DNA of 64,000 bases from Streptomyces dengpaensis (GCF_002946835.1 NZ_CP026652.1:7316001-7380000), one strand, 5' to 3'; positions 56,849-63,952 are shown, counted from the first letter of the stretch. Notes: generated by a model not told the origin, from the sequence alone. Made by a program: numbers and translations.

Positions 56849-56919
56849 CCTCCCGGTGCGCAGGCCCGCGGCTACTTCTTTGGAAAAGTTCCGCCGCAGG
56901 TCGACTTGATCTCGGGAGG
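56849..56919 (+). ncRNA. Y RNA 1 (short form), candidate Ro60 ligand
   Basis: Outer stem CCTCCC/GGGAGG closes the RNA. The Ro60-binding signature follows on both strands: GGTGCGCAGG on the 5' side and GACTTGATCTC on the 3' side, matching the conserved CG-AGG and CTTGA elements of Y RNAs. An inner stem GGCC-C-GCGG/CCGC-A-GGTC ends in a 22-nt loop. The short form lacks the tRNA-like module of Y RNA 2 but shares blocks of 14 and 11 identical bases with it. Confidence 0.75.
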
Positions 56920-56929
56920 CACAGCATCG

Positions 56930-57076
56930 GGGGTGCCCGGTGCGCAGGCAGCGGATACTTCTCCTGCTAAGAGAGAGACGCGGGTTCGAATCCCGTCCAC
57001 CGGTCCAGGGGACCGGAGGTAGCTCAGCGGCCTAGAGCGCTTCGTCTCCGCAGCCGACCTTGATCTCGGGCACCCC
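56930..57076 (+). ncRNA. Y RNA 2 with tRNA-mimicking module (YrlA-like)
   Basis: Outer stem GGGGTGCCC/GGGCACCCC (9 bp) and the Ro-binding signatures GGTGCGCAGGC and GACCTTGATCTC are followed by inner stems GCGGA/TCCGC and GAGACG/CGTCTC. The distal part is a permuted tRNA: T-arm CGGG-TTCGAAT-CCCG (56981-56995), acceptor stem CCGGTCC-AGG-GGACCGG closed by a 3-nt loop (57000-57016), then TA and D-arm GCTC-AGCGGCCTA-GAGC (57022-57038). The Y stem takes the place of the anticodon arm. This is the YrlA architecture known from bacteria with Ro60 next to it. Confidence 0.85.
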
Positions 57077-57088
57077 ACTGCTGGACCT

Positions 57089-57111
57089 CCCCTCCTATGC
57101 GAGGGGTTTTT
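57089..57111 (+). terminator. Hairpin-U-tract that also holds the Ro60 ribosome-binding site
   Basis: CCCCTC-CTATGC-GAGGGG is followed by TTTTT. It can end the Y RNA transcript. GAGGGG is also the Shine-Dalgarno of the Ro60 gene, whose ATG starts 6 nt behind the hairpin, so folding would block translation of read-through mRNA. Confidence 0.65.
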
Positions 57112-57112
57112 C

Positions 57113-58741
57113 ATGGCCAGGTTCAACCAGCGCGGCACCCGTCCCGCCGTCCACTCGCCCGTGACCACAACCGGGGAGCGGACCGTCACCCACGAAGGCG
57201 CCACCGGGCACCTCCGCGATGCACGCTCCGAGCTCTTCCTGCTCGCCGTCTCCAACTTCGTTGGCCAGGACGTCTTCTACGAGAAGGGCGGCGACCGCGA
57301 CGATCGATACACGCAGCTTGTTCGGCAGCTCGCCATCGAGGACCCCGAGTGGACGGCCGGCCTGCTCGGCTGGCTCCGCGGCGAAGGCAACATGCGGACC
57401 GCGGCACTCGTAGGCGCCGCCGAGTTCACCGCCGAACGGCTCCTCCACGAGGCACCCGGCTACTCCCGCCAGGTCATCGACTCTGTTCTCCAGCGCGCCG
57501 ACGAGCCGGGGGAGATGCTCGGCTACTGGACATCGAAGTACGGCCGCAAGCTGCCGAAGCCGGTGAAGCGCGGCATCGCCGACGCCGTACAGCGGCTCTA
57601 CAACGAGCGGTCGCTCCTCAAGTACGACACCGACTCCAAGGGCTACCGGTTCGGCGACGTCCTCAATCTCGTCCACGCGGCGCCCGACCCCGACAAGCCG
57701 TGGCAGGGAGACCTGTTCGCCTACTCGCTCGACCGTCGGCACAAGCGCGGCACCGTCCCCGACCCCGACACACTGCCGACCCTCGCCCGGAACATGGCCT
57801 TCCCGGAGTTCGTTGACCACGCCCCGGCCATCCTCCTCGACGCCGACGAGGTGAAGCGCGCTGGCCTGACGTGGGAGATGGCGCTCTCGATGGCGGGCGG
57901 CAAGGTCGACAAGGCCAAGCTGTGGGAGGCGCTCATCCCGTCCATGGGAGTGATGGCGCTCGCCCGGAACCTACGGAACTTCGACGAGGCCGGGGTCTCC
58001 GACGAGGTCGCCGCGCGGATCTGCGCCCGGTTCGCTGACGCCGATCAGGTCGCCAAGTCACGCATGTTCCCCTTCCGCTGGTGGGCTGCCTACAAGCACG
58101 CTCCCTCCCTGCGGTGGGCCCACGCGCTCGAGCAGGCACTCGGCCACTCGCTCGCCAACGTGCCGCGCCTGAAGGGTCGGACGTTGATCCTGGTAGACCG
58201 GTCGCCGTCGATGTTCCCGGGCTACGGTTTCTCGACGCCGAACAGCTCCGACATCACGCTCGCCGAGCAGGCCGCTGCCTTCGGCTCCGCCCTCGCACTG
58301 CGGGCAGCTGACCCGACGCTCGTCGAGTTCGGATGGACCAGCCAGAAGCTGGACGTCCCCAAGGGCGGCAGCGTCCTCAAGCTCATCGAACGCTTCGGGC
58401 AGATCGACGGCACCGACATCCCGTCCGCCGTCAAGCAGCACTACGACCTTCTCCGCCACAACCGGATCGTCATCGTCACCGACGAGCAGACCCGGCCCGG
58501 CTGGCTGCCCTCCAACGGCTGGCAGCGCGGAGGCATGCGCGAAACCCAGATCGACGACCTCATCCCCAAGACCGTGCCCGTCTACATGTGGAACATGGCG
58601 GGCTACAAGCCCGGCGCTATGCCGTCCGGAACCGCGGGCCGGCACACCTTTGGCGGGCTCACCGACCATGCCTTCCGGATGGTGCCGCTCCTCGAATCCG
58701 GCCGTGACGCCGACTGGCCGTGGGTCTCGAAGCAGGCCTGA
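57113..58741 (+). CDS. rsr: Ro60-like TROVE-domain RNA-binding protein
   Basis: The 542-residue protein has a TROVE ring domain (about residues 20-350: LFLLAVSNFVGQDVFYEKGG, MRTAALVGAAEFTAERLLHE, TSKYGRKLPKPVKRGIADAV). A von Willebrand A domain follows with a MIDAS motif, ILVDRSPSM (near residue 361), and VIVTDEQTRPG (near 455). Ro60 rings bind Y RNAs on the outer face and misfolded RNA ends in the hole. In Deinococcus, Rsr with Y RNA adapts PNPase for structured RNA decay. Two Y RNAs directly upstream make the same partnership likely here. Length is normal for bacterial Ro. The gene symbol is by analogy with Rsr. Confidence 0.9.
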   Translation: MARFNQRGTRPAVHSPVTTTGERTVTHEGATGHLRDARSELFLLAVSNFVGQDVFYEKGGDRDDRYTQLVRQLAIEDPEWTAGLLGWLRGEGNMRTAALVGAAEFTAERLLHEAPGYSRQVIDSVLQRADEPGEMLGYWTSKYGRKLPKPVKRGIADAVQRLYNERSLLKYDTDSKGYRFGDVLNLVHAAPDPDKPWQGDLFAYSLDRRHKRGTVPDPDTLPTLARNMAFPEFVDHAPAILLDADEVKRAGLTWEMALSMAGGKVDKAKLWEALIPSMGVMALARNLRNFDEAGVSDEVAARICARFADADQVAKSRMFPFRWWAAYKHAPSLRWAHALEQALGHSLANVPRLKGRTLILVDRSPSMFPGYGFSTPNSSDITLAEQAAAFGSALALRAADPTLVEFGWTSQKLDVPKGGSVLKLIERFGQIDGTDIPSAVKQHYDLLRHNRIVIVTDEQTRPGWLPSNGWQRGGMRETQIDDLIPKTVPVYMWNMAGYKPGAMPSGTAGRHTFGGLTDHAFRMVPLLESGRDADWPWVSKQA

Positions 58742-58752
58742 CCGAACGCCGA

Positions 58753-58794
58753 CGCCCCCGCTCCTCTCGCCTCAACGGCGGGGGAGCGGGGGCG
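58753..58794 (+). terminator. Terminator of the Ro60 gene
   Basis: CGCCCCCGCTCC and GGAGCGGGGGCG form a perfect 12-bp stem with an 18-nt loop, 11 nt behind the stop. It can also end the converging leftward gene. Confidence 0.65.
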
Positions 58795-58813
58795 CCTCGT
58801 CGTGCTCCAGCGG

Positions 58814-59083
58814 TCAGATCGGCGCGGGGCCGCTGCCGGTGAAGGTCGTGGCCTCCGTGCCGTCGGCGCGGGTGGCGATGATGACACCTTCCTTGCCGTC
58901 TGGCATCCGAAGTAGCACTCGGTCGGCTGACGCCAACTTGAAGCCGAGTCCCGCCTCGGGCGCACTCACGGAGCCGTGCCACTCCTTCAGCGGGCCGTCC
59001 GTGAAGGTGGTGAAGCGTGCGTAGACAGGGATCGCCTCGCCGTCGATGACGACGTGGGCCTTGCTCTCGTAGTCCTTTGCCAT
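58814..59083 (-). CDS. Hypothetical 89-aa protein
   Basis: MAKDYESKAHVVIDGEAIPV has mostly strands (YARFTTFTDGPLKEWHGSVS, RVLLRMPDGKEGVIIATRAD), a small beta-sandwich-like chain found as a stand-alone protein in many Streptomyces elements. A longer frame upstream would run over the promoter region of the divergent gene. Function unknown. Confidence 0.5.
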   Translation of the reverse strand: MAKDYESKAHVVIDGEAIPVYARFTTFTDGPLKEWHGSVSAPEAGLGFKLASADRVLLRMPDGKEGVIIATRADGTEATTFTGSGPAPI

Positions 59084-59216
59084 GCCGACAGTGTGCACCG
59101 CGCGTCTGACAGCCAGGACGATCCACGCGATCGCTAGCGCATAACGTTCCCTTGGGCGCTGCCAGTTGATCAGCGACGGCCCGCGATAACATGCCATATC
59201 GAGGGCGAAAAATTGG

Positions 59217-59222
59217 TACAAT
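59217..59222 (+). promoter_or_regulatory. -10 box for a possibly leaderless gene
   Basis: TACAAT ends 5 nt before the ATG of the 128-aa gene, so transcription would begin at or next to the A of the start codon. No Shine-Dalgarno is present. No good -35 box is seen. Confidence 0.35.
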
Positions 59223-59227
59223 CGGGT

Positions 59228-59614
59228 ATGGCTGACGACCTGACACTCGGAGAGATTCGCAGCGAACTTCAGCGCCTCGCATCCTTGGCTTGCAGCATCG
59301 AGCGCCCCAAGCCGACCCGCATCAACGGCCCCGAGCACCAGTGGCCCGGACATGAGTGGGATCTGCGCGAGATGACGCCCCCGCACGGCACCAAGGACAA
59401 GGTGTGGGTCATCCGCACCGTCGACGAACGGGACGCGGCCGACGGGCTGGTGTATGTATCCACCCCGGAGTCGATGTACCCCGGTCTGGACTTCGTGCCG
59501 CTCTACGCCTCCGACGCGCGATTGCTCGCCATGGCACTCCTTGCCGCAGCGGATCGCGCCGACCATGAGGCTCTTGGCGTACCGCGCCTCGAAGACCGAC
59601 GGAAGGCGGGCTGA
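59228..59614 (+). CDS. Hypothetical 128-aa protein
   Basis: MADDLTLGEIRSELQRLASL contains HQWPGHEWDLREMTPPHGTK followed by WVIRTVDERDAADG and DARLLAMALLAAADRADHE. Proteins with this middle and end are common in Streptomyces mobile elements. The gene opens an operon with the next small gene and the integrase. It may be translated from a leaderless mRNA. Confidence 0.5.
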   Translation: MADDLTLGEIRSELQRLASLACSIERPKPTRINGPEHQWPGHEWDLREMTPPHGTKDKVWVIRTVDERDAADGLVYVSTPESMYPGLDFVPLYASDARLLAMALLAAADRADHEALGVPRLEDRRKAG

Positions 59615-59615
59615 C

Positions 59616-59891
59616 GTGACCGAGCCCTACGACCCGCTGCCGGATGTCATCGAGCGGGCAGAGAAGCGCCCTGACGGCGTCGGCCAGTTGAAGGACGTCG
59701 CCCGGCTCGCCCTCCACTGGCACAGGCCCACGCTGACGTGGGCCACGAGCGGCATGCGCAAAGACCCCGAGACAGGCGAAAACCTCTGGCGTGCGGCAAC
59801 CGTGTGCGCCTGCGGGGTCGGCGAGTTCCCGTGCCCCCAACGCCAGCAGCTCACAGCGATCCTCGGCGTGGTCGAGGAGTACCAGCCGTGA
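59616..59891 (+). CDS. Hypothetical 91-aa protein upstream of the integrase
   Basis: The GTG lies 1 nt behind the previous stop. VTEPYDPLPDVIERAEKRPD contains ATVCACGVGEFPCPQRQQLT with three Cys, a possible zinc site. The integrase GTG overlaps its stop, so it is co-translated with it. Function unknown. Confidence 0.5.
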   Translation: MTEPYDPLPDVIERAEKRPDGVGQLKDVARLALHWHRPTLTWATSGMRKDPETGENLWRAATVCACGVGEFPCPQRQQLTAILGVVEEYQP

Positions 59892-60904
59892 CCGACCTCG
59901 CCCCGCGCCAGCCAGACGCCACGCCCGTGGTCCGCGACCCCAGGGCGCTTGCCGTCCTGGCCGCCATGGAGAAGGCAGCCGAACAACACCTCGACGCCAT
60001 CCGCCCCGAAAACACGAAACGCAGCTATGCCAACGACTGGGACCTGTGGCGGGAGTTCCACGACTGGCTCGCCGAGCAGACCAGCCACCGGCTCGCGTTG
60101 ACCGACGTCACCAAAGGCACCCTCGTCGGATTCGTGGTCTGGCTCGACACGATCAAGCTCGCCGCGCCCAACAGCATCGACCGCAGGATCACCGGTGTCA
60201 CCGTCACAGCCCGCCGCGAGCACGGCGTCGAGGTACCGAAGGAGGCGACCGTCGCCGCCCGACAGGCCCTCAAGCCGCTGAAGGCAGACGAGGACCGCAT
60301 CGCCCGCGGACGCGGAGCAGCCAAGGCGGTGACCCCGAAGCAGCTCCGGCAGATGGCCGCCGCCGTACCCGACGGGCTCACCGGACTACGCGACCGCGCC
60401 CTCTGGCTCATGGCCTTCTTCATCGCAGGCCGCTCCGCCGAAGTCGCCGCACTCCGAACCGAAGGCATCACCCTCCACAGCGAAGGCCTCAAGGTCCGAG
60501 TCCCCGGCGTCAAAGGCAAGCCCGCCCGCGAAGTCGTCGTCATGTACGACAAGAACCCCGACACCTGCCCCGTCCGCGCCTGGTCCACCTGGAAGGCGAC
60601 CAGCGGCATCACCACCGGTGCCGCCTTCCGCCCCATCGACGTGTGGGGCAACATTGCCGACCGGCATCTGACCGCCGAAGCCGTCCGCGAGATCATCGCC
60701 CGCAATGCCGAACGCGCTGGCGTCGCGGTGCGCTTGACCGGCCACAGCATGCGCGCTGGATTCATCACCGCCTCTCGCCGGGCAGGCAAGCGCGAAGAGA
60801 AGATCCGCGCCCAGTCCGGCCACGCCGAGAACAGCCCCGCCTTCTGGGGCTACATCCGGGACGCCGACAAGTGGACCGACGCTGCATCCGAGGACATCCT
60901 CTGA
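59888..60904 (+). CDS. Tyrosine recombinase (integrase)
   Basis: The 338-residue protein has an N-terminal SAM-like core-binding domain (KRSYANDWDLWREFHDWLAE). The catalytic domain has Arg in AGRSAEVAALR (near 181), His-x-x-Arg in LTGHSMRAGF (near 285), His in SGHAEN and Tyr in FWGYIRDADKW (near 322). All residues needed for strand exchange are present. It begins with GTG overlapping the gene before. It should integrate the element at an unknown attB. A matching excisionase-like gene is 45 kb away. Confidence 0.88.
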   Translation: MTDLAPRQPDATPVVRDPRALAVLAAMEKAAEQHLDAIRPENTKRSYANDWDLWREFHDWLAEQTSHRLALTDVTKGTLVGFVVWLDTIKLAAPNSIDRRITGVTVTARREHGVEVPKEATVAARQALKPLKADEDRIARGRGAAKAVTPKQLRQMAAAVPDGLTGLRDRALWLMAFFIAGRSAEVAALRTEGITLHSEGLKVRVPGVKGKPAREVVVMYDKNPDTCPVRAWSTWKATSGITTGAAFRPIDVWGNIADRHLTAEAVREIIARNAERAGVAVRLTGHSMRAGFITASRRAGKREEKIRAQSGHAENSPAFWGYIRDADKWTDAASEDIL

Positions 60905-60912
60905 GACACGGC

Positions 60913-60946
60913 AACGCCCCCTCAGCCGTCCAGCTGCGGGGGCGTT
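60913..60946. terminator. Terminator behind the integrase gene
   Basis: AACGCCCCC and GGGGGCGTT form a 9-bp stem with a 16-nt loop. It is closely related to the hairpin at 10.49 kb and may serve both strands. Confidence 0.6.
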
Positions 60947-61289
60947 GTGCTGTCCGGGCTTAGCCCCAGGCGGTGTCGCTCATGTCCCCTCCTACGTCAG
61001 GTGCGGCCACGGTAGGAGAATTCCGTCCAGCCGGTCAGCCCCTCGTGCCACACTGGTCGTGGCCACGCTCGTCTGCTCTGGGAGACCTGGGCACCCGAGA
61101 ACATGTCGGCTCAAGCCGAGCGGGCCGAGGGGTGGCATGATCCACGGCGAACGCGCGTGACACCTGGCGGTGACGGCCTCCACCCCTCACCTGATGCGCC
61201 CGCATTGTGGTGCTCAGCGGGGATGGCCGTAAGGCGCGATCACCAACACCGAGCGCTCGGCCGTCACGCAACGGCCGGGCGCTCGAGCG
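60947..61289. other. Intergenic region beside the integrase gene, possible attP
   Basis: No full gene is seen. On the minus strand a hairpin (CTCCTAC/GTAGGAG, 60989-60995 and 61012-61018) covers the Shine-Dalgarno of a 7-codon frame (60960-60983). Phage attachment sites usually lie next to the integrase gene, so attP may be here, but no core could be identified without the host site. Confidence 0.35.
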
Positions 61290-61502
61290 TCACAACCACG
61301 CGCCGGGCCCGACTGCCCGCCATTCCACCCAGTCCTCGTCGGCGACATCCTCAGGCTCGACATCCTCCAGGCCGGCCCCGCGCAGGAACTCGACCACGTC
61401 CAGGATCGTGTACGCCATGCCCACGAACTCGGCGCCGACGCGGACTCGCCGTCCGCCGTCTTCGCCGGGCGGGTAGATGACGACAGGCGGGTTGCTTGCC
61501 AT
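61290..61502 (-). CDS. Hypothetical 70-aa acidic protein
   Basis: MASNPPVVIYPPGEDGGRRV continues with RVGAEFVGMAYTILDVVEFL and an acidic end (EDVEPEDVADEDWVEWRAVG). Typical of small proteins in Streptomyces elements that have a beta-hairpin start and a helical tail. GAAGG lies only just upstream of the ATG, so the start is uncertain. Confidence 0.5.
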   Translation of the reverse strand: MASNPPVVIYPPGEDGGRRVRVGAEFVGMAYTILDVVEFLRGAGLEDVEPEDVADEDWVEWRAVGPGAWL

Positions 61503-61824
61503 ACCTTCAGGGTGCGGCCGCGGTCGCCTGCGCGCATGCGGGCGTCCCTGTCACCGGGCGTTGAGGAGCTGGCGACCTGCCTGGTGGCCGTCTGTCATGC
61601 TGGTCTTGGCTATCGGTATCTGGCGGCGGGTGAGGTCCCAAACTCACCCGCCGTTGCCGTTGGTGGCTGCGACACTGGTCCCGCCCCTCGCTGCCCCCCG
61701 TCGGTGAGGGGCGCCTCGTTGTCGGTGCCCGCCGTTAAGCTGATCGCACGTATCCGCGCATGCTGGCTGCACGCGCCCGCCCCGCCCCGTGATGCAGGGG
61801 CGGGGCGCACGACTTGGAGGACCC
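61503..61824. other. Non-coding region with three GC-rich hairpins
   Basis: GGCGGGTGAG/CTCACCCGCC (about 61624-61653), CGCCCCTC/GAGGGGCG (about 61681-61713) and GCCCCGCCCC/GGGGCGGGGC (61779-61806) occur in a row. None has a U-tract. The last one lies just before the ribosome-binding site of the next gene. No convincing CDS is present. Confidence 0.4.
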
Positions 61825-62250
61825 GTGGAGCTCGTCGACTTCCTGCGCGCACGGCTGGACGAGGATGAGGCGTTGGCGCGCGAGGCGCCCAAGGGGCCGT
61901 GGCACATCGGCAATGCGGTCGACCCGACACAGCCGTGCAACGTCCACACCTTTCCCGGCGCCCGGCCCGTAGCCGATGGGCTGAACTGGCTGGTCGCCGA
62001 GCACATCGCCCGCCATGATCCGGCCCGTGTCCTCGCCGAGGTCGACGTCAAGCGGCAGCTGATTGCTCGGGGCGGCCCGTTCTGCACCAGCGACTGCGAC
62101 GAGCCCGGCAACGAACCCATGGATCCTGACACCAACTGGACGACGCCGCTGGAACACCACCTCGACTGCGCCGCCTACGAGGCCGCGAAGTTGATGGCTC
62201 TGCCGTATGCCGACCACCCGGACTTCGACCCGGCCTGGCTGGAGGACTAA
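61825..62250 (+). CDS. DUF6221-like protein
   Basis: The GTG has TTGGAGGACCC upstream. The 141-residue product starts VELVDFLRARLDEDEALARE and has NWLVAEHIARHDPARVLAEV, then RQLIARGGPFC. The end has LALPYADHPDFDPAW-like LMALPYADHPDFDPAWLED. This pattern is characteristic of the DUF6221 family, abundant in Streptomyces genomes and phages and without known function. Confidence 0.7.
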   Translation: MELVDFLRARLDEDEALAREAPKGPWHIGNAVDPTQPCNVHTFPGARPVADGLNWLVAEHIARHDPARVLAEVDVKRQLIARGGPFCTSDCDEPGNEPMDPDTNWTTPLEHHLDCAAYEAAKLMALPYADHPDFDPAWLED

Positions 62251-62426
62251 GCCGCCTTCACGACCTCGCTGCGCGTCGCTGCCTCCCACCGTAGGACGAG
62301 CGCCTCGTACTCCCGCCGCCGCTCATCCGTCAGCCGCACGGACGGGTCCACCCACAGCGCACGGATCTGCGCATTCAGCTCGTCAGCTGAACACGCGTCG
62401 CCGTCAGGCAGGGGGGAGGGGGGCAT
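62247..62426 (-). CDS. Small helical protein (59 aa)
   Basis: MPPSPLPDGDACSADELNAQ continues with IRALWVDPSVRLTDERRREY and EALVLRWEAATRSEVVKAA. Homologous-looking short proteins are widespread in Streptomyces. Its stop overlaps the end of the converging DUF6221-like gene by four bases. The ribosome-binding site is weak. Confidence 0.5.
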   Translation of the reverse strand: MPPSPLPDGDACSADELNAQIRALWVDPSVRLTDERRREYEALVLRWEAATRSEVVKAA

Positions 62427-62458
62427 GGATCAAGCGTAGCCGCGGGCTCGGACAGCGG

Positions 62459-62707
62459 TCAGCCCTGTGCAGGCGGCTGCGGCAGCTCGGTGACGAACGT
62501 GCCGATACCCGGCTGCATGTACGCCAGCCCCTCCGCCCGCAGCTCCTTCAACGCCTTGCGTGCGGTCACCTGCGAGATGTCGAACTCGGCGCACACATCA
62601 ACCACCGACGGCAGCCGTTCCCCAGGCGGGTATGTGCCGTCGACGATCCGCTCCCGCAGCTGCTCGTACACCTGCTGCCACCTCGGCACATCCGCTTCCC
62701 ACCTCAT
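62459..62707 (-). CDS. Small GntR-type regulator (82 aa)
   Basis: The start at MRWEADVPRWQQVYEQLRER gives a bare GntR winged helix (RIVDGTYPPGERLPSVVDVC, FDISQVTARKALKELRAEGL, PGIGTFV) with no effector domain. Such minimal GntR proteins are common in Streptomyces elements. It may control the flanking small genes. It is the third GntR-type protein in the window. Confidence 0.7.
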   Translation of the reverse strand: MRWEADVPRWQQVYEQLRERIVDGTYPPGERLPSVVDVCAEFDISQVTARKALKELRAEGLAYMQPGIGTFVTELPQPPAQG

Positions 62708-62868
62708 GATCCAGACGCTAGGTCCGCTTGGTCGGCTAGGCGAGATCGGTGGGCCACGTGCACGTATCGCACGCATCGCGCCTATCGCGATACCGTGCCA
62801 TGCAAGGACCCCCGCGACCGCCTGTTCCGCGGCCCGGGGGCGTGGACGACACTGACCGGAGCGCCGCC

Positions 62869-63087
62869 ATGAACCAGCCTACGGAGCCCGAGCCCGCGGT
62901 ACAGGCCGCCGACAAGCCGGACCCGATCCCGCAACTCTGCTGCCACTGCGGAGAACTCACCCGCGAACCCGTCCTCGTCGGCGAAGTCCACACCGCCAGC
63001 GGCGCCGGCTCCAGCATCTTCGCCTGCCCCAAGGACGCGCCCCTCTTCGGCGAGCACACGGTCCGGCTGCAGGGGCGTGCCTCATGA
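62869..63087 (+). CDS. Small Cys-rich protein (72 aa)
   Basis: MNQPTEPEPAVQAADKPDPI continues with QLCCHCGELTREPVLVGEVH and IFACPKDAP, a four-Cys zinc ribbon. Its stop overlaps the next ATG. The pattern (LCCHCG...V-I-...S---ACP) is common to small Streptomyces proteins of unknown role. Confidence 0.55.
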   Translation: MNQPTEPEPAVQAADKPDPIPQLCCHCGELTREPVLVGEVHTASGAGSSIFACPKDAPLFGEHTVRLQGRAS

Positions 63088-63233
63088 AGCCGAAGAGCCC
63101 GCCCGTCGCCCCGCCGACACCTGAGTGGACTGCCCTCGTCAAGCACCTGCAGACCTGCCAGTTGTGCTTGACCAGTGGGCCTTGTAACGACGGGCAGCAG
63201 CTCGTCGACGCGCACAAGGCGACGCGCCGCTGA
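63084..63233 (+). CDS. Small protein with CQLC motif (49 aa)
   Basis: MKPKSPPVAPPTPEWTALVK continues with HLQTCQLCLTSGPCNDGQQL. The C-x2-C and a later C form a likely metal site. ATGA overlap with the gene before supports translation. Confidence 0.5.
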   Translation: MKPKSPPVAPPTPEWTALVKHLQTCQLCLTSGPCNDGQQLVDAHKATRR

Positions 63234-63359
63234 CCGGACGCGCGGCCGCATCGGTCGATCGCTGGCCAGAGTTGTACGAGTGGTTACGGAAACGTGCGGG
63301 GTGTGTACGGTCCGCACGGGAATATGTAACAGGCACTCTTCCCCTGCCGTCCGCCATCC

Positions 63360-63390
63360 TGTTGACTCGCATTCAGTCGCGCAGTCAACA
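63360..63390. repeat. Inverted repeat near the XRE gene
   Basis: TGTTGACT and AGTCAACA are perfect 8-bp inverted arms separated by 15 nt, 16 nt beyond the 3' end of the XRE gene. It may be an operator or a weak terminator. Confidence 0.35.
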
Positions 63391-63405
63391 TTTCCGCGTG
63401 ATGGT

Positions 63406-63636
63406 CTACCCGTGTAGGAGGTCGGTGACGTGCACTCGCAGAGCATGAGCGACGAGCAGCAGGTGGCTGAGTTTCATCTCGGCGCCGGCTTCCATGCGCT
63501 GGATCGTCGACCGGTCGATGCTGGTGGCGTGGGCAAGGCTCTCCTGGGTCATGTTCTGGTGCAGTCGTCGCACGCGGATGCGGTCGCCGACGGCCTGGCG
63601 GGCGTCGAGGACCCACTCGGGCTGATCGGCTGGCAC
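63406..63636 (-). CDS. XRE/Cro-C1-type regulator (76 aa)
   Basis: The core GDRIRVRRLHQNMTQESLAH followed by ATSIDRSTIQRMEAGAEMKL is a canonical helix-turn-helix with a C-terminal dimer helix (LLLVAHALRVHVTDLLHG). It resembles phage and plasmid repressors. A dyad operator lies 200 bp upstream on the same strand. Confidence 0.75.
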   Translation of the reverse strand: MPADQPEWVLDARQAVGDRIRVRRLHQNMTQESLAHATSIDRSTIQRMEAGAEMKLSHLLLVAHALRVHVTDLLHG

Positions 63637-63661
63637 GCGCTCAACCGTTTACCGACCATGA

Positions 63662-63802
63662 TCATATGTCAGCAGCAGAATTGCGGCATTCTTCGATCAT
63701 GAGATTCGCGCGACGGACGGCCTGGTCCTCCCCGTAGAACAGGCGGGTGCCCACTCCGGCGACCGCCGCAACCCCCCACTTGCGGCCCTGCGGCTCTGGC
63801 AT
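63662..63802 (-). CDS. Hypothetical 46-aa protein
   Basis: MPEPQGRKWGVAAVAGVGTR continues with LFYGEDQAVRRANLMIEECR. Its start was chosen at the first ATG behind the dyad region; longer frames would cover the dyad. It lies just upstream of the XRE gene on the same strand. Function unknown. Confidence 0.4.
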   Translation of the reverse strand: MPEPQGRKWGVAAVAGVGTRLFYGEDQAVRRANLMIEECRNSAADI

Positions 63803-63842
63803 ATGCCGCAGGGATAGAGGTAATGTCCTGGAATCGAACGTG

Positions 63843-63864
63843 TGTTCACCCGATCGTGTGAACA
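63843..63864. promoter_or_regulatory. Dyad operator-like site
   Basis: TGTTCAC-N8-GTGAACA is a perfect 7-bp inverted repeat in the gap between the leftward XRE operon and the rightward gene at the window end. It is a plausible operator for the XRE protein. Confidence 0.5.
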
Positions 63865-63952
63865 ACCCCTGTCCCACGCTTCCGGTTGAGCAGGCCGGGA
63901 AAAACCGCACCACCCCCACAACCCTCAACCGCACCGCCAGCAGGAGACGGCA

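Noticed and set aside
56959..57050. Normal tRNA gene, for instance with a GCT anticodon in a CTGCTAA loop
   Set aside because: The arms are in permuted order (T-arm before acceptor before D-arm) and flanked by Ro-binding stems. The CTGCTAA hairpin competes with the better GAGACG/CGTCTC stem and lacks the long variable arm expected for tRNA-Ser.
60947..61289. attP core sequence
   Set aside because: The position is right, but no direct repeat or tRNA 3' end could be identified and the host site is not in the window, so no site is claimed.
63826..63842. Minus-strand GTTCGATTCCAGGAC as a tRNA T-arm or as a sixth late motif
   Set aside because: The pairing arms of a T-stem are absent, and it lacks one base of the late motif and is not next to a late gene.
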